Part shown: piece by piece, positions 19,209 to 29,334 of the stretch
Layout of the letters: every line of letters begins with the position of its first letter
Numbering within the stretch: the stretch's first letter is position 1
Source: Phytohabitans rumicis
GTDB taxonomy: Bacteria > Actinomycetota > Actinomycetes > Mycobacteriales > Micromonosporaceae
DNA: 64,000 nt
Direction of reading: 5' to 3'
Assembly (NCBI RefSeq): GCF_011764445.1
Contig: NZ_BLPG01000001.1
Span: 8,547,316-8,611,315, forward strand
Notes under the pieces: model-generated
The model's database searches: none
The model's input: only the letters and a program-made list of their open reading frames with translations
What the model was told of the DNA's origin: nothing
Made by a program: the position numbers and the translations under genes

Positions 19209-20201
19209 GTGTCGCGGACTCGCACGGAACGCCTGGTCAACCTGGTGATCTGCCTGCTTTCCACGCGGCGGTTCCTGACCGCGGCGCAGATCGCCGCGAC
19301 CGTCCCGGGCTACGAGCACGACCCGGACGACCCGCGCGACCACGAGGCGTTCCAACGTAAGTTCGAGCGCGACAAGGCCGAGCTGCGCGAGCTGGGCGTC
19401 CCGCTGGAGACCGGCACGGCGAGCGTCTTCGACGCCGAGCCCGGCTACCGGATCGCCGCGCGGGAGTACGCGTTGCCGGACATCGCGCTGGAGCCCGACG
19501 AGGCGGCCGCGGTGGGCATCGCCGCCCGGCTGTGGCAGCACACCGGGCTGGCCGCCGCCGCGTCGTCCGGCCTGGCCAAGCTGCGCGCCGCCGGCATCGA
19601 CGTCGACCCGCACGCCACGCTCGGGGTGGAGCCGGTGGTGACGGTCGATCCGACGTTCGCGCCGCTGACGGCCGCGGCCCGCGACCGGCGCACGGTGACG
19701 TTCGACTACCGGGTACCGGAGGGCGACGCGCCGACCACCCGCCGGCTCCAGCCGTGGGGCGTGGTCTGCTGGCGCGGCCGGTGGTACGTGGTGGGTCACG
19801 ACCTGGACCGCGACGCCACCCGCTGCTTCCGGCTGTCCCGCGTCGTCGGCGCGGTCAAGGCCACCGGCAAGCCGGGGGCGTACGAGCCACCGGCCGGCGT
19901 CGACCTGATCAGCCACGTGGCGCGCTGGTCCGGGCCGGTCGAGCGCACCGGGCGGGCCACCGTGGTGGTGCGGCCGGGACGGGCGGCGGGGCTGCGCCGC
20001 TGGGCGCACGAGATCGAGCCGGGGCCGGCCGGCGACCGCATGGTGATGCACTTCGCCGACGCCGAGGGGTTCGCCGCCTCGCTGGTGGGCTACGGCGCGG
20101 ACGTGCGGGTGCTCGAGCCGCCGGAGGTGCGCGAGGCGGTCATCCAGCGGCTCAAGGAGATCGCCACCCGGCACGAGGCGGCCTCCGCCGGTATGCGATG
20201 A
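19209..20201 (+). CDS. pafB: WYL-domain regulator PafB
   Basis: A 330-residue protein with an N-terminal helix-turn-helix (TERLVNLVICLLSTRRFLTAAQIA), a central WYL domain (about 150-235, with TVTFDYRVPEG and GRWYVVGHDLDRDATRCFRLSRV) and a WCX C-terminal extension ending in VREAVIQRLKEI. PafB and PafC together form the LexA-independent activator of DNA-damage genes in mycobacteria. The gene ends in an ATGA overlap with pafC. The name reflects genomic linkage to pafA rather than a role in pupylation. Confidence 0.92.
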   Translation: MSRTRTERLVNLVICLLSTRRFLTAAQIAATVPGYEHDPDDPRDHEAFQRKFERDKAELRELGVPLETGTASVFDAEPGYRIAAREYALPDIALEPDEAAAVGIAARLWQHTGLAAAASSGLAKLRAAGIDVDPHATLGVEPVVTVDPTFAPLTAAARDRRTVTFDYRVPEGDAPTTRRLQPWGVVCWRGRWYVVGHDLDRDATRCFRLSRVVGAVKATGKPGAYEPPAGVDLISHVARWSGPVERTGRATVVVRPGRAAGLRRWAHEIEPGPAGDRMVMHFADAEGFAASLVGYGADVRVLEPPEVREAVIQRLKEIATRHEAASAGMR

Positions 20202-21175
20202 ACGCCGCAGCGGCCGACCGGCTCGGCCGGCTCCTCAACCTGGTGCCCTACCTGCTGGCCCGCCCCGGCATCGAGATCACCGAGGCGGCCGCCGACCTCG
20301 ACGTCAGCGAAAAGCAGCTGCGCGAGGACCTGGAACTGCTGTGGGTGTGCGGGCTGCCCGGCTACGGGCCGGGCGACCTGATCGACATGGCGTTCGACGG
20401 GGTGCACGTCACGATCACGTACGACGCCGGCATCGACCGCCCGCTGCGGCTGACGCCCGACGAGGCGCTCGCCCTGGTGGTGGCGCTGCGGATGCTGGCG
20501 GAGACGCCCGGGATGGCCAACCGGGACGCGATCGAGCGCGCCCTCGCCAAGATCGAGAGCGCGGCGGGCGATCTGGCCGGCGCGCCGGTGGCCGTGCGCC
20601 TGCCGGGCAACGCCGACCGGCTCGACACCATCCGCGGCGCGGTCGAGCGGCAGCGGGCGCTGCGGATCACGTACTACACGGCGACCCGCGACGAGACCAC
20701 CGAGCGGGTGGTCGACCCGATCCGGGTGCTGATGGTCGCCGGCCGCGGCTACCTGGAGGCGTGGTGCCGCCGCGCCGAGGCGGTGCGGCTGTTCCGCGCC
20801 GACCGGATCGACGCGCTCACCGAGCTGGACGAGCCGGCCCGCCCGCCGCGCCAGGTGCAGCTGCACGACGTGAGCGAGGGCATCTTCCAGCCCGGCCCGG
20901 AGCTGCCGATCGTCACGCTGCGGGTGAGCCGCGGCGGCCGCTGGATCACCGAGTACTACCCCTGCGAGAACGTGCGCCCCGACGGTGAGGAGTGGCTCGT
21001 GTCACTGCGGGTCACCGACCTGGCCTGGGCCCGCCGGTTCGTGCTCGGCCTCGGGCCGGAAGCCACCGTGGTCGCGCCGCCCGACCTGATCGAAGGGGTC
21101 CGCGCGCAGGCCGCGGCGGCCCTGGACCAGTACGACAAAGAGGGCGAGTACGAGAAGGAAGGCCAGTACAGTTGA
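20198..21175 (+). CDS. pafC: WYL-domain regulator PafC
   Basis: A 325-residue paralogue of PafB starting at ATG 20198 inside the pafB stop (4-nt overlap). The N-terminal wHTH (LLARPGIEITEAAADLDVSEKQLREDL) is followed by a WYL domain (LRITYYTATRDETTERVVDP, then GRGYLEAWCRRAEAVRLFRADRI) and a WCX domain. The tail is charged (DKEGEYEKEGQYS). The equimolar, coupled arrangement fits the known PafBC heterodimer. Confidence 0.92.
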   Translation: MNAAAADRLGRLLNLVPYLLARPGIEITEAAADLDVSEKQLREDLELLWVCGLPGYGPGDLIDMAFDGVHVTITYDAGIDRPLRLTPDEALALVVALRMLAETPGMANRDAIERALAKIESAAGDLAGAPVAVRLPGNADRLDTIRGAVERQRALRITYYTATRDETTERVVDPIRVLMVAGRGYLEAWCRRAEAVRLFRADRIDALTELDEPARPPRQVQLHDVSEGIFQPGPELPIVTLRVSRGGRWITEYYPCENVRPDGEEWLVSLRVTDLAWARRFVLGLGPEATVVAPPDLIEGVRAQAAAALDQYDKEGEYEKEGQYS

Positions 21176-21438
21176 GCGCCGTGGTGAAGTGGGTCGTGTT
21201 GGCCGCGGTGCTGTTGGGGCTGGTGATACTGGTGCTGGCGGTGCGTCCGGTGGTGGGGCGCCTGGGTCGCCTGCGCCGGGCGGCACTGACGTTGCAGCGC
21301 CGGCAGGCCGAGGCGGAGCGGCTGCAGACCACCGCGTTGGCCCTCCAGCGGGAGGTCGAGACGCTGCGGCTGAAGACCGAGATCACCCAGGAGCGCCTGG
21401 CCGATATCAAGGTCAAACGCGGCGCGCACAGCCGTTGA
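21172..21438 (+). CDS. small membrane-anchored coiled-coil protein
   Basis: An 88-residue protein with TTG 21172 (AAGGAAGG ribosome-binding site, 4-nt overlap with pafC) as probable start; GTG 21181 is the alternative. One N-terminal helix (VVKWVVLAAVLLGLVILVLA) anchors a basic, heptad-rich segment (RRQAEAERLQTTALALQREV). It lies between pafC and tatA. The function is unknown; a scaffold or Tat-associated role would be speculation. Confidence 0.75.
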   Translation: MSAVVKWVVLAAVLLGLVILVLAVRPVVGRLGRLRRAALTLQRRQAEAERLQTTALALQREVETLRLKTEITQERLADIKVKRGAHSR

Positions 21439-21509
21439 CGGCTGTCCGCCAGACGCACGTACGATAGGGCTCGTCAGTCCTCACGACCGATCAGCAACAG
21501 GAGCTTCCC

Positions 21510-21776
21510 ATGGGCGCCCTCAAGCCGTGGCACATCGCTGTACTCGTCGTTGTGCTGGTCCTGCTCTTCGGCGCGAAGCGGTTGCCCGACGCGGCTCGCT
21601 CGCTCGGCCGTTCGCTGCGGATCATCAAGGCGGAGACCAAGCACCTGACCGACGACGACGAGCGCGACCTGGCGGAAAAGGCGGACGCGCAGCACCAGCG
21701 CCAGCCGTTGCCGCCGACCACCGCGCAGCAGCAGCCGGTCGTCGACCCGGTGCAGCGCACCCGCGACAACATCTGA
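21510..21776 (+). CDS. tatA: Sec-independent translocase component TatA
   Basis: An 88-residue protein with the TatA hallmarks: a short N-terminal transmembrane helix ([21 protein letters not shown]), the FG hinge and an amphipathic helix ([17 protein letters not shown]), then a polar, Gln/Pro-rich tail. It forms the size-variable pore of the twin-arginine system for folded proteins. It has an AGGAGC ribosome-binding site and precedes tatC by 15 nt. A twin-arginine substrate (the M28 peptidase at 59356-60761) is encoded in the same window. Confidence 0.94.
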   Translation: MGALKPWHIAVLVVVLVLLFGAKRLPDAARSLGRSLRIIKAETKHLTDDDERDLAEKADAQHQRQPLPPTTAQQQPVVDPVQRTRDNI

Positions 21777-21791
21777 TCCCCGGCTCCCCCC

Positions 21792-22724
21792 GTGGCGTTC
21801 TCTCTCCGGCGGCGCGGTCCGAGCAACTTTGAGCGGGCCGCCGACGGCTCGATGACCCTCATCGAGCACATCCGCGAGCTCCGCACGCGGTTGTTCCGCG
21901 CGTCCCTGGGCATCCTGATCGGGTTCATCATCGGCTTCCTGCTCTCGGAGCGGGTGATGGACATCATGGACAACCCGTACTGCGCGCTGCCCCAGTCCAA
22001 AAACGCCGAGGGCCAGTGCATGCTGCTGCAGCTCGGACCCGCCGACGTCCTGCTGCTCCAGTTGCGGCTCTCGCTCTGGTTGGGCCTGATCATCGCCGGG
22101 CCGATCTGGCTGTTCCAGCTCTGGGCCTTCATCGCGCCGGGCCTGCACCGGCACGAGCGGCGCTACGCGTACGCGTTCGCCGCGATCGCCGCCCCGCTCT
22201 TCGCGGCCGGCGGGTTCCTGGCGTTCTTCGTGGTGCACACCGGCCTGGAGTTCCTGCTGCAGATCGGGCCGGACAACATCCAGACCACCCTCGAGGTCGG
22301 CCGGTACTTCTCGTTCGTCACCAACCTGATCCTGATTTTCGGGGTGGCGTTCGAGTTCCCGTTGATCATCCTCATGCTCAACTTCGTCGGCCTGGCCAGC
22401 GCTAAACGGCTGCTCAGTTGGTGGCGGGTGGCCATCTTCGCGTTCTTCGCGTTCTCCGCGATCGCCACCCCGACGCCGGACCCGTTCGGCATGACCGCGC
22501 TCGCGCTGTGCCTGTGCGTGCTCTACTTCGCGGCGGTCGGTGTGGCGTTCATCAACGACCGCCGCAAGCGGCGGGCGCAGGAGAGCTTCGACAGCCTCGA
22601 CGATGACGAGGCGTCCCCGCTGGAGTACGACACGGAGCCGATCGAGGCCGGCGAGCAGTTCGAAGTGGTCACCCCGGTGGCGGCGCCGCTGCCCATCGAG
22701 CGCCGCTACGACGAGACCACCTGA
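21792..22724 (+). CDS. tatC: Sec-independent translocase component TatC
   Basis: A 310-residue protein with six membrane helices. The N-terminal signature MTLIEHIRELRTRLFRA is the twin-arginine-binding region, and the periplasmic/TM segments FELPLIILMLNFVG-type and ATPTPDPFGMTALALCLCVLYF are diagnostic. The acidic cytoplasmic tail (about 65 residues) is longer than in enterobacteria. The start is GTG 21792. Its stop overlaps the diacylglycerol kinase start by 1 nt (TGATG). Confidence 0.95.
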   Translation: MAFSLRRRGPSNFERAADGSMTLIEHIRELRTRLFRASLGILIGFIIGFLLSERVMDIMDNPYCALPQSKNAEGQCMLLQLGPADVLLLQLRLSLWLGLIIAGPIWLFQLWAFIAPGLHRHERRYAYAFAAIAAPLFAAGGFLAFFVVHTGLEFLLQIGPDNIQTTLEVGRYFSFVTNLILIFGVAFEFPLIILMLNFVGLASAKRLLSWWRVAIFAFFAFSAIATPTPDPFGMTALALCLCVLYFAAVGVAFINDRRKRRAQESFDSLDDDEASPLEYDTEPIEAGEQFEVVTPVAAPLPIERRYDETT

Positions 22725-23616
22725 TGACCGGCGACCTGGTCGTGCTCGCCAACCCGGAGGCCGGGCGCGGGCGGCACAAGGATCTCTTCCCGGCCCTGTT
22801 GGACCGGCTCGCCGAGGCGGAGCGTCCCGTCCGGCTGCTCGACGCCCGTACCCGGGAAGAAGCCCAGGCGGCGTGCCACGCGGCCGTCGCCGGCGGCGCC
22901 GGGGCCCTGGTGGCCGTGGGCGGCGACGGCACCGTGCACCTGGCGTTGCAGGCGGTGGCCGGCACGGACGTGCCGTTCGGCGCGGTGCCCGCCGGCACCG
23001 GCAACGACTTCGCGGTCGAGACCGGCGTGCCGTCCGAGCCGCTCGCGGCGGCGGCGGCCATCGCCGACGCGGTGAAGGCCGGCCGCACGCGGCCGGTCGA
23101 CCTCGCGCGCCTCACCGGCGCCGACGGCGGCCAGATGTGGTACGGCGCGGTGCTCGCCGCCGGGTTCGACGCCGTCGTCAACGAGCGCGCCAACCGGATG
23201 CGCTGGCCGCGCGGGCCTCGCCGGTACGACCTGGCCATCCTCATCGAGGTGGTCCGGCTCAAGCCCCGGCGGTACGTGCTGCGCCTGGACGGCGAGGAGC
23301 AGCGCATCGACGCGGTGCTGCTCGCGGTCGGCAACTGCGCCAGCTACGGCGGCGGCATCCGGATCGTCCCGTCCGCCGACCCGACCGACGGCGTGCTCGA
23401 CGTGGTGCTCGGCAACGTCAACCGCACCACCTTGATCAAGCTGAAGGGCAAGACGTACGAGGGCACGCACGTCGACCACCCGCAGGTGCACACCTACCGG
23501 GCGCGCACCGTGGAGATCGAGGGCGAGGGCATCACCACGTACGTCGACGGCGAGCGGGCGTACCCGCTGCCGGTGACGATCACGGCGGTCCCCGGGCCGT
23601 CCGGCTACTCACCTAG
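22724..23616 (+). CDS. diacylglycerol kinase-family lipid kinase, C-terminal frameshift
   Basis: Motifs VLANPEAGRGRH, VAVGGDGTVHLALQAV and GAVPAGTGNDFAVETGV (residues about 5-95) define the DAGK catalytic domain. The C-terminal domain includes ILIEVVRLKPRRYVLRLDGEEQ and VGNCASYGGGIRIVPSADPTDG. As written, the frame runs on to 24355 across the opposite-strand HAD gene. Adding one G to the CCCCGGG run at 23590-23597 gives the normal ending VPGAVRLLT and a stop at 23616, for 297 residues. It phosphorylates diacylglycerol or a related membrane lipid. In other actinobacteria a homologue lies between tatC and helY. Confidence 0.88.
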
Positions 23617-24348
23617 CTTGGCGCCGGCCAGGTCGAGTACGGCGGCGAGTCCGTTGGCCAGGCCCGGTTCGGCGGCGGGCAGCACCAGGGCGGCGCAGCC
23701 GGCGCGTACCGCACCGGCGTCGGCGGGGGTGTCGCCCACCATCAGGGTCTTCTCCGGTTCCACGCCGAGGGCCCCGCAGGCGCGCAGGAAGATGGCCGGG
23801 TCGGGCTTGGTGCGCCCCACCTCGTACGACAGCACCCACGCGTCGACGAACTCGGCGAGCCCCCACGCGGCGAAGAGCGGCCGGATGTCGAAGCCGATGT
23901 TGCTGACCACCGCGATCGGCACGCCGGCCTCGCGCAGCGCCGCGAGCGTGCCGGCGGTGTCGGTGTACGGGACCCAGCCGTCCGGGTGCAGCAGGCGCTC
24001 GTACAGGGCGTCCTCGATGCCGTCCACGCCCACGCCGACGGTCGCGGCGAGCCCGACGTACGCGGCCCGGTGCGAGTCCTCGTACAGGTCCCGGTCGGCG
24101 AACACCTCGGCCAGGTGCGGCGGCACCCGGACCGGCACCGGCCCGCCGGCCCGCCCCACGGTGACCAGCCGGTCGGCCAGCACCGTGGCCCGCGCCCGCT
24201 CCAGCGTCGCGCCGCAGGTCAGGGCGGCCGCGATGACCCACTCGACCGCGTCCTCCACTTGCGCCAGTGTGCCGTGGAAGTCGAAGAGCACCGCCTCCAC
24301 CGGGCGCCGCACGGGTCGGTTAGCGGATGGTTCGGTCTGGTCCGGCAC
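23605..24348 (-). CDS. HAD-superfamily hydrolase
   Basis: A 247-residue protein from GTG 24348. Motif I reads LFDFHGTLA: the nucleophile Asp is present, but the usual second Asp of DxD is His. Motif II is VVSNIGFD, motif III the Lys in EVGRTKPDP, and motif IV VGDTPADAGAV. The cap domain is alpha-helical (subfamily IA). The substrate is unknown. The 3' end overlaps that of the corrected diacylglycerol kinase gene by 12 nt on the opposite strand. Confidence 0.85.
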   Translation of the reverse strand: MPDQTEPSANRPVRRPVEAVLFDFHGTLAQVEDAVEWVIAAALTCGATLERARATVLADRLVTVGRAGGPVPVRVPPHLAEVFADRDLYEDSHRAAYVGLAATVGVGVDGIEDALYERLLHPDGWVPYTDTAGTLAALREAGVPIAVVSNIGFDIRPLFAAWGLAEFVDAWVLSYEVGRTKPDPAIFLRACGALGVEPEKTLMVGDTPADAGAVRAGCAALVLPAAEPGLANGLAAVLDLAGAKLGE

Positions 24349-24445
24349 GTCGTGACCCTATCGAGTCGCCGGCCGACTCCCGCCGGCCGACCCGCGGGTT
24401 ACGCTCACTGTCCGGTATGGGAGGGACCACATAGGGGGAGGGCCG

Positions 24446-25539
24446 TTGCGCGGCTGGTGGAGACTGACCCGCGCCCGGTTGCGCCGCCGGGCTCGCCGCA
24501 TCGTGGGGTGCTGGCCCTGCTCACGGTCGCCGCCGTGCTGCTGGTGTGGGCCCGGTTGACCCGCGGTTTCAACAGCGACCTGCTGCTCAACATCGGTGCC
24601 GCGGTGGTCATGGTGGCGCTGTCGTACGCGGTCTTCGACCCCATCTTCGAGGAGCTGCGCCGCTCCCGGGTGGAGGAGCACCCGTCGTTCGACCACGACG
24701 AGTTCAGCGACCACGTGGCCGGCGCGGTCGACCTGGTGGCCGTGATGGACACCGGCAACCACATGCTGGAGGGCACCAGCCGCGGCCGCTTCCTCACCGC
24801 CGTGCGCACCGCCCTGGGCAACGGCGCGACGGTACGGGTGCTGCTGCTCGACCCGGACTCGGCGGCGGCCGACCAGCGCGCCGAGGAGATCCGGCCGGTC
24901 GACGTGCGCCGGGTGATCCAGGACAACCTGCGCCACCTCAACGACTTCGCCGGCGCCCTGGACGCCGGCACGCTGACCCGCTTCCAGGTGCGCATCTACG
25001 ACGCGTCCCCGTCGATCCAGATGTTTCGCTGGGACGACAAGGCGCTGATCTCGTTCTTCCCGATCGGCATCCGGGCGTCGGCCGCGCCGCACCTGGAGGT
25101 CTACCTGTCCAGCCCGCTGGGCGACTTCGTGCAGGGCCGCTTCGACGACCTGTGGCGGCACCCCAGCACCCGGCCGCTGAGCGACTACATCACCGTGCCG
25201 ATCACGGTGTTTCACGAGGACACGCCGCTGCGCAACTGCGGCGTGCACTTCGTCATCGTGGACGGCGACTGCTTCATCGACGGCGCGCCCATGGTCGACC
25301 AGCTCACCGACCACGGCACGGGTAGCCTGGAGATCGTCAGCGGGAACCCGCTGACCATCGACGGGCGGCTCGGGCAGACGTTCCGGCTGGCCCGCGTGGA
25401 CGGCGATTCGGTGCCGGACCGCACCGCCGTGCTGGGCATGTTCGACGCCAAATACGGCCCGCGCCAGGTCGACGGCCCCGGCCGCGCCCGGCTCGCCATG
25501 CGCCTCGTCCCGCGCCGCGATGAGTACGGGCTGACCTGA
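24446..25539 (+). CDS. membrane-anchored phospholipase D-like protein, likely frameshifted near its start
   Basis: One membrane helix (GVLALLTVAAVLLVWARL) and a TM-like second stretch (NIGAAVVMVALSYAVF) precede a cytoplasmic domain of about 280 residues with PLD-superfamily character (VRVLLLDPDSAAADQRAEEI, LEVYLSSPLGDFVQGRFDDLW). No complete HxK motif is seen. TTG 24446 has a GGGGGAG ribosome-binding site, but its frame meets the long frame only if one G is added to GTGGGGTGC (24503-24510). That correction gives 364 residues. Without it, GTG 24457 is the first in-frame start. The gene is divergent from the HAD gene. Function unknown. Confidence 0.65.
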
Positions 25540-25544
25540 CACGA

Positions 25545-25550
25545 TAGATT
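25545..25550 (+). promoter_or_regulatory. leaderless-type -10 box (TAGATT) for helY
   Basis: TAGATT lies 6 nt before ATG 25557 with no ribosome-binding site in between. It overlaps the end of the preceding gene's spacer by a few bases. Confidence 0.6.
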
Positions 25551-25556
25551 TGGCCT

Positions 25557-28297
25557 ATGAGCAGCCCCGCCGAGCGGTTCGTCGCGGCGCGCCGCCGGGC
25601 CGAGCAGTCCTTTCCGGCGCTCGAAGACTTCGCCCTCGATCTCGGGTTCGATCTCGACGACTTCCAGCGCGAGGCGTGCGAGGCCCTGGAACGGGGCAGC
25701 GGAGTCCTCGTCTGCGCGCCCACCGGAGCGGGCAAGACCGTGGTGGGCGAGTTCGCCGTCCACCTGACGTTGCGCGCGGAGGGCGTCAAGCGAAAGGTCT
25801 TCTACACCACGCCGATCAAGGCGCTGTCCAACCAGAAGTACCACGACCTGGTGCAGCGCTACGGCCCCGACGCGGTCGGGCTGCTCACCGGCGACAACGC
25901 CATCAACGGCGACGCGCCCGTGGTGGTGATGACCACCGAGGTGCTGCGCAACATGCTGTACGCCGGCTCGTCCACCCTGGACGGTCTGGCGTACGTGGTG
26001 ATGGACGAGGTGCACTACCTGGCCGACCGGTTCCGCGGCGCGGTCTGGGAAGAGGTCATCATCCACCTGCCGGCGTCGGTGACGCTGGTCTCCCTGTCGG
26101 CCACCGTGTCCAACGCGGAGGAGTTCGCGGACTGGCTGGTAACCGTGCGCGGCGAGACCGCCGTGGTGGTCAGCGAGCACCGTCCGGTGCCGCTGTGGCA
26201 GCACATGCTGGTCGGGCGCCGGATGTTCGACCTGTTCCACGACGCCGACGCAGCCCGCAAGCACGACGTACACCCGGAGCTGCTGCGCTACAGCCGGGAG
26301 ACGCTGCGCCGGCTGGAGCTGACCGACGGTTACCCGCCGCGCGGGCGCGGCGGCCGGCGGTGGCGGCCGCCGCTGCGCGCCGACATCGTCGAGCGCCTGG
26401 ACCGTGAGGGGCTGCTGCCGGCGATCCTGTTCATCTTCAGCCGGGCCGGCTGCGACGCGGCGGTGCAGCAGTGCCTGCACGCCGGGCTGCGGCTGACCAC
26501 GCCGGAGGAGCGCGCCGAGATCCGCCGGGTGGTGGAGACCCGGATGATGGCCATCCCCGGTGAAGACCTGTCCGTGCTGGGCTACTGGGAGTGGCTCGAC
26601 GGGCTGGAGCGCGGGCTGGCCGCCCACCACGCGGGCCTGCTGCCGGCGTTCAAGGAGGTCGTGGAGGAGCTGTTCGTCCGGGGGCTGGTCAAGGCCGTGT
26701 TCGCCACCGAGACGCTGGCCCTCGGCATCAACATGCCGGCCCGGTGCGTGGTGCTCGAACGGCTCGTCAAGTTCAACGGCGAGGCGCACGTGGACCTGAC
26801 GCCGGGGAGTACACCCAGCTCACCGGGCGGGCCGGGCGGCGCGGCATCGACGTGGAGGGGCACGCCGTCGTGGTGTGGGCGCCCGAGGTCGACCCGCGGC
26901 ACGTGGCCGGGCTCGCCTCGACCCGCACGTACCCGCTGCGGTCCAGCTTCCGGCCGTCGTACAACATGGCCGCCAACCTGGTCGGCACCGTCGGCACCGA
27001 CCGCGCCCGGGAGTTGCTGGAGTCCTCGTTCGCGCAGTTCCAGGCGGACCGGTCGGTGGTCGGCCTGGCCCGGCAGGTGCAGCGCAACGTCGAGACCGTC
27101 GAGGCGTACGGCAACGAGGTGCGCTGCCACCACGGCGACTTCGACGAGTACTTCGCGCTGCGGGTGGCCATCGCCGACCGTGAGCGCGCGCTGGCCCGGC
27201 AGGGCAGCAGCCAGCGCCGCGCCGAGGCGGTCCGGGCCCTGGAACGGCTGCGGGTCGGCGACGTGATCCGGGTGCCGTCCGGCCGCCGGGCGGGGCTCGC
27301 GGTGGTGCTCGATCCGGGCAACGCCGGGTTCGGCGAGCCGAAGCCGCTGGTGCTGACCCAGGACCGCTGGGCCGGGCGGGTCACGTCGGCCGACTTCAGC
27401 GGGCCGGCCGAGGTGCTGGCCCGCGTCCGCGTACCCAAGAATTTCAATCCGCGCTCGCCCGCGGCGCGCCGCGACCTGGCCGCGGAGGTGACCGCCACCG
27501 GGTTGGACCGGCACGCCGGCCGGCGCAACCGTTCGCGAGGCAACGGCGAGGACCACGAGCTGGCCCTGCTGCGCATCCAGCTGCGGCAGCACCCGTGCCA
27601 CGCCTGCGAGGAACGGGAGGAGCACGCCCGCTGGGCGGAGCGCCGGCACCGGCTGCAGCGCGACACCGAGCAGCTGCGGGAGAAGGTGGCCGGGCGGACC
27701 GGGTCGCTGGCCCGCACGTTCGACAACGTGTGTGACCTGCTCGCCAGCCGCGGCTACCTGACGGCCGCGGGCGAGGTGACCGACGCCGGCCGGATGCTGG
27801 CCCGGATCTGGACCGAGGCGGACCTGCTGGTGGCCGAGTGCCTGCGCCGCGGCGTCTGGGACGGCCTGGCCCCGGCGGAGCTGGCCGCGGCCGTGTCCGT
27901 GGTGCTGTACGAGGCGCGCCGGGACGGCGACGAGCGGGCCTCGGTGCCGCGCGGGGCGCTCTCCGACGCGGTCGACGCCACCCAGAAGCTGTGGGCCGAG
28001 CTGGAGGTCGACGAGGCGGCCCGCGGGCTCGACCTGACCCGCGAGCCCGACCTGGGGTTCGTGTGGCCGATCCTGCGGTGGGCCCGTGGCGAGGACCTGG
28101 CGAAGGTGCTGGCCAGCGGGCACAACCTGGAGGGCGAGATGCCGGCCGGCGACTTCGTGCGCTGGGCGCGGCAGGTCGTCGACCTGCTCGGGCAGGTGGC
28201 GGAGGCGGCCTCGGCGACGCCCCGGCTGCGGGAGGCCGCCCGGGCGGCGATGGGGGCCGTCAATCGCGGAGTGCTCGCATACAACGCCGTAGGGTGA
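25557..28297 (+). CDS. helY: Ski2/Mtr4-like DEAD/DEAH-box RNA helicase HelY, single-base frameshift
   Basis: The N-terminal frame gives Walker A APTGAGKT, then TTPIKALSNQK, motif II DEVHYLADRFRG, motif III SLSATVSN, and ATETLALGINMPAR. It stops making sense after HVDLTPG. The other frame resumes with EYTQLTGRAGRRGID (motif VI) and continues to the stop at 28297, including a zinc-like PCHACEEREEHARW block. One G added at CCGGGGAGT (26802-26809) restores a 913-residue protein, close to the mycobacterial homologue (906). The order tatC, helY, 5'-3' exonuclease resembles that in mycobacteria. Confidence 0.92.
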
Positions 28298-28418
28298 TCT
28301 TCGGATTACGGTCTGACGTTTGACCGAAGGTCCAATTGCGGAACGCCGGGCGTCCCTAAATGATCGCAAACGCGAATCGCTTCCGTGTTGCGGTGCGTTG
28401 CGGGTCTTGGGGACCACT

Positions 28419-29282
28419 GTGGAGATTCATCACTTTGTATACGGTCCGATCACACCGATCTTGAGCTACGCGCTCTCGGTGCTCGGGTCGCTGCTCGGGC
28501 TGACCTGCGCCGTACGGGCGCGGGAGGCGCTCAACTCGGCGCAGCGCGCCTGGTGGCTCATGCTGGCGGCGTGGGCCATCGGTGGCACGGCCATCTGGAG
28601 CATGCACTTCATGGCCATGCTCGGCTTCTCCGTGCAGGGCCGCCAGATCCGGTACGACGTGGCGCTGACCGCGGCCAGCGCGCTGCTCGCGGTCGTCGTG
28701 GTCGGCGTCGGACTGTTCATCGCGGCGCTGGGCCGGCCGTCGTTCGTGAAGATCCTCCTGGGTGGACTCTTCGCCGGGCTGGGCGTGGGTGCGATGCACT
28801 ACACCGGCATGGCGGCCATGCGGGTGGACGCGCAGATCGACTACGACCCGACCCGGGTGGGGCTGTCGCTGGCGATCGCCGTCGTGGCGGCGACCGTGGC
28901 GCTGTGGCTGGTGGTCAACGTCAAGGGCGCGGTCGCGATCGTCGCCTCGGCGCTGGTCATGGGCGTGGCCGTCAACGGCATGCACTTCACCGGCATGTCC
29001 TCGATGTCGGCGCACGAGCACGTGACCCCGGGTGATCCGGACCCGTCCGGCGCGACGGCGTCCAACCTGCTGGTGCCGATCATCCTCGCGGTGATCCTGG
29101 TGGCGATCGCGCTGATCTACGCCGTGCTGGCCGCCCCGAACGACGACGACCGCGCCGGCGCCGCCTACATCGACGCGCGGATGGCCCATCGCGAGAACGC
29201 CCCGCCGCCCCCGCCCGAGCCGTCCCCGCACGGTCTGGCGGCCCGCCGCACCAACTTCCCCTCCTCGACCCGCCGCCGTTGA
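28419..29282 (+). CDS. MHYT-domain integral membrane sensor without output domain
   Basis: About 287 residues from GTG 28419 (GGGGA upstream; other starts are possible). Seven hydrophobic helices carry the three MHYT-type motifs SMHFMAML, AMHYTGMAA and GMHFTGMSS, proposed from theory to bind copper and sense diatomic gases. The C-terminus is a short Pro/Arg-rich tail; no GGDEF, EAL, kinase or HTH domain follows. It is therefore a stand-alone sensor or a metal-binding membrane protein. The 121-bp spacer upstream holds no other feature. Confidence 0.85.
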   Translation: MEIHHFVYGPITPILSYALSVLGSLLGLTCAVRAREALNSAQRAWWLMLAAWAIGGTAIWSMHFMAMLGFSVQGRQIRYDVALTAASALLAVVVVGVGLFIAALGRPSFVKILLGGLFAGLGVGAMHYTGMAAMRVDAQIDYDPTRVGLSLAIAVVAATVALWLVVNVKGAVAIVASALVMGVAVNGMHFTGMSSMSAHEHVTPGDPDPSGATASNLLVPIILAVILVAIALIYAVLAAPNDDDRAGAAYIDARMAHRENAPPPPPEPSPHGLAARRTNFPSSTRRR

Positions 29283-29334
29283 CGCGCTGAACCTCGCTCC
29301 GCTGATCCTCTTTGGGGCCCGGCCGGGGCCGGGG

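Noticed and set aside
23617..24355. Extension of the diacylglycerol kinase reading frame to a 543-residue protein
   Set aside because: The extra residues are antisense to the HAD hydrolase gene, have no family similarity and vanish if one G is restored at 23590-23597, which gives the normal C-terminus.
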